Below are positions 20,601 through 27,960 of a DNA stretch of 27,960 bases, one piece after another; position 1 is the first letter of the stretch, and each line of letters starts with the position of its first letter. Origin of the DNA: Conidiobolus coronatus NRRL 28638 (taxonomy: Eukaryota > Entomophthoromycota > Entomophthoromycetes > Entomophthorales > Conidiobolaceae). The DNA lies in contig KQ964552.1 of NCBI GenBank assembly GCA_001566745.1, positions 53,483 to 81,442 of the forward strand, given 5' to 3'. The translations under genes were made by a program, and so were the position numbers. The notes beneath the pieces are model-generated. The model was not told the DNA's origin, did not search any database, and saw nothing but the letters and a program-made list of their open reading frames with translations.

Positions 20601-21016
20601 TGAGCTACACCATCTGAAGTGTTATTTAATGTGGGGAAACCAATGCTAAATACGTTGTTTGACTCATCTTCTTTAGCCAAATGTAAGAGCTGAGCTCCTG
20701 ATTTTTGATGCTCCAATACTACACCAGTTAATCCAAGCGATTTAATATCTCTGTTCTAAAATAATCTTTATCAGCATTGCTAAACTTTTAAAAAAAGCTA
20801 TATGTAAAAATACCTCTTTCACTACAAACCCTTCAACAACTTTTCCAGGTTGATAATCTATTAAGACCTCTATTAGAACTGCATGATATTATAAACGTTA
20901 ATAATCATTACCTTTAACTATAGTAGAGTATAATTTTGAAAATTTAAATTATTAGCATTTAACTTAGACTTCACAAATGAAGGACTTGAAAGTCTCTGAA
21001 ATCTATTTATCATCAT
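17650..21016 (-). CDS. CYM1: Mitochondrial presequence protease (PreP/Cym1), M16C metallopeptidase
   Basis: Cym1/PreP is a matrix zinc protease that destroys cleaved presequences and other short peptides. Exons with secure phase are 20857..20814, 20755..20594, 20542..19457, 19401..19149, 19101..18557 and 18504..17650, about 981 aa plus the N-terminus, matching the family's roughly 1000 aa. The inverted zinc motif HILEH is split by the intron 20593..20543 and followed by TTLCGSQTYPVRDPFFKM. The downstream glutamate lies in GIVFNEMKG. The linker half has a Gln-rich coiled segment (QQIQQQENSML). The C-terminal half carries GGAYGGGATHDSTRGTLSFYSYRDPN. The candidate start at 21016 gives a Met/Arg/Ser/Asn-rich mitochondrial presequence. 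Its frame, however, meets a TAG just before the donor at 20911, so exon 1 (21016..20912) is one base out of phase with the rest. Confidence 0.9.
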
Positions 21017-21792
21017 CCTAAAATAAATATATATTACAAAATTATGACAATGATGATGATATTTTTATTTTTTATATATTGCTCCGGATCCATTGTAATT
21101 AATTTATGTTTTACTCTTTTATTAGCTTTATTATGGGATTGTACTGGGTATTTATAATATGAAATCATTGTCCATTACAATGAAAATTTGTGTAGTATTA
21201 ATACTAATTGAGCATTAGAATGAGAACTTTTGTAAATACAAATAATAATTTGTAAAAATGTTTATTTAAACTGCTCATGCATTTATATTATCTCAACTAA
21301 TCACGATATATACAAGTACATACATTAATTTAATATTAAATCAATATAAGTTTATTTTTAGTTGGTTTAAATATTAGATCCATGTAATAAATACACAATA
21401 TAAAGATATATAATAAACAGATATATCTTGAAGACTTGAATTAAAAGAATAATAGTTATCAATATTAATAAATATTCTTTGAAGTAAAATAAAGCAACTA
21501 ATATTAACTTTAAATTTTAATTATTATATAAAATAGTTGTAAAAACTGTTATTAACTAGCTATATAATGTAGTTATATCATCAAATACTTCAGTTTTAAC
21601 TTTCAATATTTATATTATACATCTGAAGTAATAGGTATTAGTCTAAAACATTGTTAGATTAAGTGTTAGTTGCATTTAAAAACAATCACACAGTTTAATA
21701 AGTTGAATTAAAATATAGAATGATAAAATAGAGAAAGAAGTGAGTAGATTAGCCTGATTTTTAATGATATTATATAAAAGAAAAATAGAGAA
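21017..21792. other. Intergenic region between SEC9-like gene and CYM1
   Basis: AT-rich spacer. The right-hand gene (SEC9-like, minus strand) ends at 21793, so most of this is its 3' flank plus the CYM1 promoter, which has an ATCCCATAA element at 21131..21139. No other gene seen. Confidence 0.5.
21131..21139 (-). promoter_or_regulatory. ATCCCATAA promoter element (CYM1)
   Basis: A perfect minus-strand copy lies about 115 bp upstream of the proposed CYM1 ATG at 21016. Its position supports that start region even though the first exon's frame is broken. Confidence 0.5.
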
Positions 21793-22666
21793 TTATTTAA
21801 TATTCTTAATTCTATTTTGACCAATAACCAATTTTTCGTGAACGCTTTCAGAATTCTTGGTAATATCCTTAATTTTGCCATTTTGGACATCTAATTCGTT
21901 TGACATGTTTAGGGATAAATTCTTTAAGCGATTCAATTGCCCTGAGATAATGTCTAAATTGCCATCAATTTCATCTTCCAAGGCTTGGCCCTCAGCGTCT
22001 TCTTCAAAGTTGTACTTAGACTTGGCAGGTGCACTACGAGTGCTAATATTTGAGTAACTAGGGCTATTATTTTGCATAGGTAAAGATCCACCGGAAATTG
22101 TGTGATTTTTACTATCCTTGACAGCTTCATGAATTCTATTCTTAGCTTCAAAGTTAGCTTTTCTAGTTTCGTCGTCTCTTTGGATTTGCTCTGAGTGCTC
22201 TCTCTTTAATTTTTCAATTTCTAACTCGCTCTTACTCTTTGACTTGAAAGGATTCTTAAGGAAACTGAACATAGAGTTATTAATTCTTTTTAATTCAGCA
22301 CTTTGTTCCAAAGCTAAATCGGCTTGAAGCTCAGCAATTTTCATTGAGCGATCAACGTTATTAATTTTTTCTATAATAATATTGTTAATATATGCTCTTC
22401 AATAATAAGAATTAAAAGAATAAATTACCAGATTGAGTTCCTAACTTCTCCATAGTATTAACAGCAACATCTTCAGTTTGAGCTAATCTGGCGACTGCTT
22501 GTCTAGTAGCATTTGCTGACTCTTGCTTAACATTACGGATTTGGCTTTTAACTTGAGTAAGATCTTCTTCAGTATATTCATCATCATTTTTATCTGGTAA
22601 GCTGTAATTATTAGTGAAACCGCCAGCTGGCTTACTTTGATTAGCTCTAAAACTACGATAATCTGA
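21793..22666 (-). CDS. SEC9: SNAP-25/Sec9-type Qbc SNARE (5' end not resolved)
   Basis: Sec9 provides two of the four SNARE helices that fuse secretory vesicles with the plasma membrane. Two exons are secure, 22666..22429 and 22370..21793 (58-nt intron), giving 270 aa. The Qb helix runs from about DLTQVKSQIRNVKQES through RLAQTEDVAVNTMEKLGTQSEKINNVDRSM, with its zero-layer Gln in LGTQSEKI. Next comes the Sec9-like linker with KRINNSMFSFLKNPF. The Qc helix starts about EGQALEDEIDGNLDIIS, with zero-layer Gln in ELDVQNGKI, and ends at the stop. There is no membrane anchor or palmitoylation Cys cluster, as in yeast Sec9. The upstream exon boundary at 22666 is an AG acceptor preceded by an in-frame TAG. 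No suitable ATG exon was found in the next 250 bp upstream. Confidence 0.88.
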
Positions 22667-23987
22667 CTATTTTTATTTTTATTATTAAAGTTATTAGTAT
22701 TATTATTTGAGTTATTATTATTAAGAGTTAAAGACAGAGGGATAAAGTTGATATTTATAATATTGAATTAAAAATTCATGGAATAAGCTAAAAATGGAGG
22801 ACTGAGTTAATTAGCCAATAAAATTGATTAATTTCCTTCTATTTTTACTTAATTTAAATGCACTTATATTCAACCGCAGTTGCGCCAAAATCCTCGCAAT
22901 AACACCAGTTTCATTTGTATAATCAGTTAATCTCGCTTATATAATACTCCAATATATTTTAGTATTCATTTTGTATTATCTAACGTGTAAAATATATATA
23001 TGTTTAACTTTTAAACAATTAGTATTGTTGATAATATCAAAAATCGCTTTTATTAAGTTGAAAAATCACTATGAAGTCATCAATTTTTGAATAAAAGTTG
23101 AGTAGTTTAGCTTTGCAAATTGTTTTTAATAGTCATTAGACAAGCAACCATACACATATCTAAAAACTTGAGTATATTCTTGTATATAATTAATTTTTAT
23201 GTTAAATATATATAAATAGTTGAAATTCTTCTGATGTTAAAAGGAGTTCAAAATTACAAAATATTCACACCTTAGTAACTAAATAATTTATTTCATTAGC
23301 CATATTTTAACTAAAAAGCTATTAATATCTTAATTTTTTTTCATTTTCAAACCGCAAATTTACTATTTCTACCCTCACCCCTATTTTTAAGGAGGTTTTA
23401 TGTGTTATTGGGCTTATATATGACATTTTTTGTTTGTAAAAAATCTGCATATAATTCGACAATTTTTTAAAAATTGCGCAAGTTCAGTGCCTGCATATAT
23501 TAATATTAAAATTTTATAGTTACTTGCTTAGAAAATATGAAAAAGCAGTCTGAATTTTAATTATTTAAATTCCTTTTGAACAAATAATAATTAAATTATA
23601 GCTGCTTCCGTTTTAAAGTTCTTATAACAGTAAGTGCTTATATCTTAATCGACGACCCGGAGTACAAATAACTAAAATAATTGAAAAGAATGTATGTATG
23701 CTATATTATGTAAAAATGAAACAATAAAATTATAATAATTATGATATAGCTGAGAAGTTTAAAAAAGATATAAGAAGCGTTATAAATTATAGAATAGAGA
23801 GTTAACGAGTGCCTCTACCTTTATAGCTCAATTCAAAGACAAGTCATCTAAAATGAAAACATATTATTGATTATTAAAGAATTTTTTATTTGTTATTTAA
23901 GTCCAAAAAGTTGTTGATAAGAATGATACATTAATGATTATTAACTTGCATAATCAATAGCATTGAATTAAAATTGATTGAGTTGAA
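22667..23987. other. Intergenic region containing the unresolved SEC9 5' end
   Basis: The first 70 bp are (AAT)-rich on the minus strand, and in one frame would read as an Asn-rich peptide but without an ATG. At about 22880-22890 the minus strand has TTTTGGCGCAA, an E2F/MBF-like word. The rest, up to the 3' end of the glutamine synthetase gene, is AT-rich with no recognisable gene or RNA. Confidence 0.45.
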
Positions 23988-26269
23988 TTATTGGAATAAG
24001 ATTTCATGGAACTTGGGAAGGGGCCAGTGCTTATCGGCAACAACGTTTTCAAGTTCATCAGCAGCGGTACGGATGCTGGTAAGGAGGGGAATGATTTCCT
24101 TGGCAGCAATAGCAGCTTCTTGTTCAGGTTCACCAGCGTGGTGGACGTGTTCAATAGCCTTGGAAAGCTTTTCAGTATCGCTTAAGAGGGTCTTGAAGGC
24201 CTTGGAAGTTTGTTCAAGGAGGTAGTTTCAGGTTCACTGTCAACACCAACAGACTTGAGGGCAGCTAAACCTTCAGCAATAGTCTTACGGTGTTCAACAA
24301 CGGCGGGAACGACGTGTTGGTTAACAAGAGTAACTAAGGTATCGGCTTCAACTAAGACATCCTTAGCATACTTTTCGACTAAAATATGGTAACGAGAAGT
24401 TAATTCGGTTTCAGAGAAGATACCGTTTTGAGGATCAGTTAACATAGCCTTGTTGACAGGGTCTAAGAGTTGCTTGAAGGCTTCGAGAGAAGTCTTGATG
24501 TTTAAGAGACCACGATCAGCGGCGAGCTTAGCCCAGTCGTCAGTGTAGTTATCACCTTCGAAACGAACAGGCTTAGTCTTGGTGATGAATTCACGGATGA
24601 CAGTCAATTTATCTTCGTCATTGATATATTGCTTATCACCCTTTTGCTTGAGAAGAGATTGGGTAATTTCGCGGAGGGAAGAGGCAACAGCGGCGTTCAA
24701 AATAGCAACAGGGAAGGAAGGAGTTTGCTTAGAACCAACAGCACGGAATTCGAACTTGTTACCAGTGAAGGCGAAGGGAGAGGTACGGTTACGATCAGTT
24801 AAGTCACGATCAATGTGGGGTAAGGTGGGAACCTTAAGATCCAAGATGGTACCACCAAGCTTAATGGTTTGGAGAGAAGGTTGAGAGAAAGTCTTAAGAG
24901 GACGGTTTTCTTCAATAGCGTTCAAGACTTCAGAGATGTGGTCACCTAAGAAAACGGAAATGATACCGGGAGGAGCTTCTTGAGCACCAAGACGGTGATC
25001 GTTGGAAGCAGAAGCAATGGAGGCACGGAGGAGACCACCATACTTGTGGACAGCGTTCAAGACAGCAAGAACGAAGATTAAGAAACGGTAGTTGGTTTCA
25101 GGGCGGACAGTGGGGTCTAATAAGTTAGCACCACGGTCAGTGGATAAGGACCAGTTACAATGTTTACCAGAACCGTTAATACCAGCGAAAGGCTTTTCGT
25201 GATATAAAACGCTTAATCCCTTCTTGTGGGCAACCTTGTGGATAATATCCATGGAGAGTAAGTTGTGATCAACAGCAATACCAGCTTCTTCGAAGATAGG
25301 AGCAATTTCGAATTGAGAGGGAGCAACTTCATTGTGTCTAGTCTTGACGGGGACACCTAATTTGTATAAAGCAGTTTCAGCTTCACTGATGGTTTCTAAA
25401 ACACGGCTGGGAAGTTTTCCAAAGTAATGGTCTTCCATTTGTTGATGCTTAGGAGGCAAACAACCTAAAAGAGCACGTCCAGTGATCTTAAGATCGGGAC
25501 GAAGGGTGAAGAGAGAACGATCGATTAAGAAGAATTCTTGTTCAGTACCTAAAGTAGCGAAAACGCGAGAAGTAACAGGGGGAGTACCAGGGAGGGAAGG
25601 TTCTAAAATGGAAAGAAGGTCGACAGCGGCTCTGTTAACAGCTTCGTTGGATCTAAGTAAGACAGTCTTTTGATCTAAAGCATCACCATTGTAAGAAATA
25701 TAGACTGAAGGAATATATAAGATGCTAGTGTTGTTGGGAGCAGGTAAAAGGAACATAGGACTGGTGGTATCCCAGATAGTGTAACCACGAGCTTCGAAAG
25801 TGGATCTAATACCACCGTTGGGGAAACTGGAAGCATCAGGTTCAGATTGTAATAATTGAGAGCCAGAGAAGGCATCTAAAGGAGTAACATCTTCGTAACC
25901 AGCAGCGAAGGAACTCTTTAAAGTTAAGAAAGAATCGTGCTTTTCAGCAGTGGAGTCGGTTTGAGGTTGGAACCAATGAGTGAAATGAGTGGCACCTCTT
26001 TCTTGAGCCCAAACTCTAACGGCATGAGCAATAGCGTCAGCAGTTACCTTATCGAGAGTAGAGCGACCTTTAAGTTGCTTGATAAAAGTAGTGAAAATGG
26101 GCTTGGGTAAAGCCTTGGCCATAGCCTTTAAGTTGAATACATAAACACCAAAATCTTCAGAAGGAGTGGGGTTGTTGACACTGTAAAGATCGTGGTCAGG
26201 GACGGATTGGGCTTCTTTGTGGACTTGTTCTAATAAACTAGAGGAACGAGCAGAAATAGGAATAGGCAT
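23988..26269 (-). CDS. Glutamine synthetase type III, apparent frameshift near the 3' end
   Basis: GSIII makes glutamine from glutamate, ammonia and ATP as a large dodecameric enzyme. It is typical of some bacteria and various protists, and differs from the usual eukaryotic GSII of about 360 aa. The intact frame runs 684 codons from the ATG at 26269. Family marks are ATHFTHWFQPQTDSTAEKHD (93-112), GTEQEFFLID (241-250), NEVAPSQFEIAP (313-324), NGSGKHCNWS (365-374), ASNDHRLGAQEAPP (421-434) and KFEFRAVGS (505-513). At 24216..24220 the frame slips. The continuing frame (24215..23988, 75 aa) has the proper GSIII end, helical and finishing WPLPKFHEILFQ, for about 760 aa in total. Unshifted translation ends at 24182 with an unrelated 11-residue tail. 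Codon use is strongly biased and GC-richer than the surroundings, as in a highly expressed gene. Confidence 0.93.
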
Positions 26270-26323
26270 ATTGTATCTGTTTGTTAATAAAGATAGAGTA
26301 AAGGGTAAGTTACTGACAAGAGT

Positions 26324-26382
26324 CTAATGAATAAAAAGTTAGGATATGACTATTAATATATATACGTATTTGTTCTACTTAC
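26324..26382 (-). other. Probable 5' UTR intron of the glutamine synthetase gene
   Basis: On the minus strand a consensus donor GTAAGT at 26382 is followed by a branch-like ATCCTAAC and the acceptor CATTAG at 26324, 59 nt in all. It lies 55 bp before the ATG. Size and signals match the coding introns of the window. No coding sequence is affected. Confidence 0.55.
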
Positions 26383-27960
26383 AATTGGTTGATTGTCAAT
26401 AAGAGTTAATTATGGTATTGATTGATTAATATCAACAGATTGGACGAAAATTTAAGGGTACACTCATGAATTCCTTTCCTTAAATATTAGGCATACGTCA
26501 ACCAAATTGACCCAGTCTATTCTCGCATAGTGATTAAATCTCATCTCCAATCAATCTAAAATTAGGGTGTGAGAAAATACAAAGCCACATCTCTATTGGC
26601 TTGATTCCACTCAATATCCAATTAAATTGCAAATATTGGATAAGACTGTCAGATGTGCGAATAATAAAAACCAGAATTCACTCCATAATATAATATATAC
26701 ATAAATGGAAAGATAAGGTCCTCCCTTGAAGATAACGGAAAATACGCTAATTGGATGTCTGTGAATTTTAGCAAACTTTAGCTCTAAATACCTTTTTATT
26801 TTAATCAAAAAATACTAAACTATGGAAATAAACAATAAACCTTTTAGCAGGGGTGTTTCAATTTGAAAATTAACAACTCATAAATATAAAAATAAGGGTG
26901 TAGCATTGACTTGAGAGTAGAGCAGTAATTATTGATGTTACATTGATTATTTTATGATCATTGTATGCTACAATAAGCTTAAAATCAAAACAGCAGTATA
27001 TAAGTGAAAGTATTATAAAAAAACCACAGCTATAAGCCATCGTAATCAGTCAAGAGATAAGCGTATCTGTTTATTACTTGATATAGATAATGTAGAGATT
27101 AGGATTAAACCTATTTGCACATGGCTAATCCACTCTCTATTGGCCAAATGGATTAAATAATAATTAACAGTCATTCCTCTTCAAGCCAAAAAAAGCTATT
27201 AATACAAGCAACATGTATGATTATTTAATCAAGCAAACATAGCTTAATGGACCCTAAATCATCCTTATTAATTCATATGATTATTATTATTGATAAATTC
27301 AGCTGACTGACAAAATTAAGCTAATTGCTCCAGTTTATTAAAACTATTACCTACCTGCGAAGTCACAAGTACTTTTAATATTATGACTACATAGATATAT
27401 ATCATGCTTTAAATTGTTTCTGCCGATTTCTTCCTACATGCAATAAAGTCATGCTTTTTAAAGTTAATAATAGTAATTTTATTTAGAGTCATTCACTAAA
27501 TCATATGAATTGACTAATACAGCTCAATAATTATACTTGTAAAAGTCAAAAGATAAAGAATATGATAGATTAGATTATAGCAGTCAATTAGTATGATTTT
27601 TATAAAGTGATTAACCGATCATAAAAAGTTATATTCTAGATCATTGGAAAATAGTTTTATTATGATAGATAAGAATCGCATATATCTATTAAACTTGATC
27701 ACTTTACAATAGTGATGATCGATTATAGAGCACAGCTAAATATCATGCTATAACTAACTAGGCACCATTGGTATACAGAGCAATGCCTAGATATCAACAA
27801 TATTAACTTTGCATTGATATATGATATAGCAATAATTAGTCAATACTAGTCAACTAAAAATCTAATTTCTAACTAATTAAAATTTTATTTAAAAAATTTC
27901 ATATGGCAAATTGAACAAAATTGAATAATTATCAAATTTCTAAATTTAGTAAATTTAATA
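26383..27960. other. Upstream region of glutamine synthetase, no further gene
   Basis: About 1.6 kb of AT-rich sequence. GATAAG, the core of fungal nitrogen GATA-factor sites, occurs at 26639..26644, 26712..26717 and 27056..27061. They could act on the glutamine synthetase promoter; spacing and number are only modestly above chance for this composition. A short inverted repeat lies at 27758..27790. No ORF with family resemblance and no tRNA seen. Confidence 0.4.

Noticed and set aside
22735-22747. CTTTATCCCTCTG upstream of the SEC9-like gene as a variant element
   Set aside because: Shares only ATCCC with the consensus; the CATAA half is absent.
23954-24154. Minus-strand 66-codon ORF at the 3' end of the glutamine synthetase gene
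   Set aside because: It is in a third frame, different from both the intact frame and the frame carrying the GSIII C-terminus.
1-27960. Transposons, CRISPR arrays, bacterial operons or phage genes
   Set aside because: None seen: no transposase or integrase frames, no terminal repeats, no regularly spaced repeats; all features are nuclear eukaryotic.

Overview
The window is nuclear DNA from a very AT-rich eukaryote with compact genes. Introns are tiny (about 46-68 nt, GT..AG, most donors GTAA), there are two nuclear-type tRNA genes, and there is one 553-base assembly gap. The best organism clue is the fatty-acid elongase. Its sequence around the HVYHH box and in the N-terminal half closely resembles the Mortierella-type PUFA elongase (GLELO). 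With a Sec9-type SNARE, a Cym1-type protease and a conserved fungal C-terminal block in another protein, this suggests an early-diverging zygomycete fungus. The base composition would suit an entomophthoralean such as Conidiobolus. This placement is inference, not proof.

Layout, left to right. NOP10 (-) and HYPK (+) form a head-to-head pair, followed by about 2.2 kb of gene-free DNA. Next is a 1071-aa, mostly disordered nuclear-type protein with a C-terminal region like the AF4/FMR2 homology domain, then tRNA-Ile(AAU). Two more head-to-head pairs follow: TSR2 (-) / TFIIIC triple-barrel subunit (+), and mitoribosomal uL23m (-) / LYR-motif protein (+). After about 1.7 kb of AT-rich spacer comes a TATA- and STRE-driven gene for an acidic/serine-rich fungal protein, then a four-exon gene of unknown function, then the elongase (-). 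Past the gap lie tRNA-Gly(GCC), CYM1 (-), a SEC9-like SNARE (-) and type III glutamine synthetase (-), followed by 1.7 kb without a recognisable gene.

Functionally the window holds unlinked housekeeping genes: snoRNP and ribosome assembly, Pol III transcription, nascent-chain acetylation, mitochondrial translation and proteolysis, exocytosis, lipid elongation and nitrogen assimilation. What ties many of them together is a 9-bp promoter element, ATCCCATAA. It occurs eight times by eye, always 75-180 bp upstream of a start codon and always in the same orientation relative to the gene. It precedes NOP10, HYPK, TSR2, the TFIIIC subunit, uL23m, the LYR protein, the unknown four-exon gene and CYM1. 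I did not find it upstream of the elongase, glutamine synthetase, the SNARE, the AF4-like gene or the TATA/STRE gene. It looks like a core promoter element or factor site for constitutive growth genes and is the most interesting signal here.

Two otherwise intact genes (glutamine synthetase and CYM1) carry apparent one-base frame breaks, most simply read as draft-assembly errors. The first coding exon of the SEC9-like gene was not found. Exon structures were worked out by hand from splice sites, reading phase and protein-family resemblance; no search was run.
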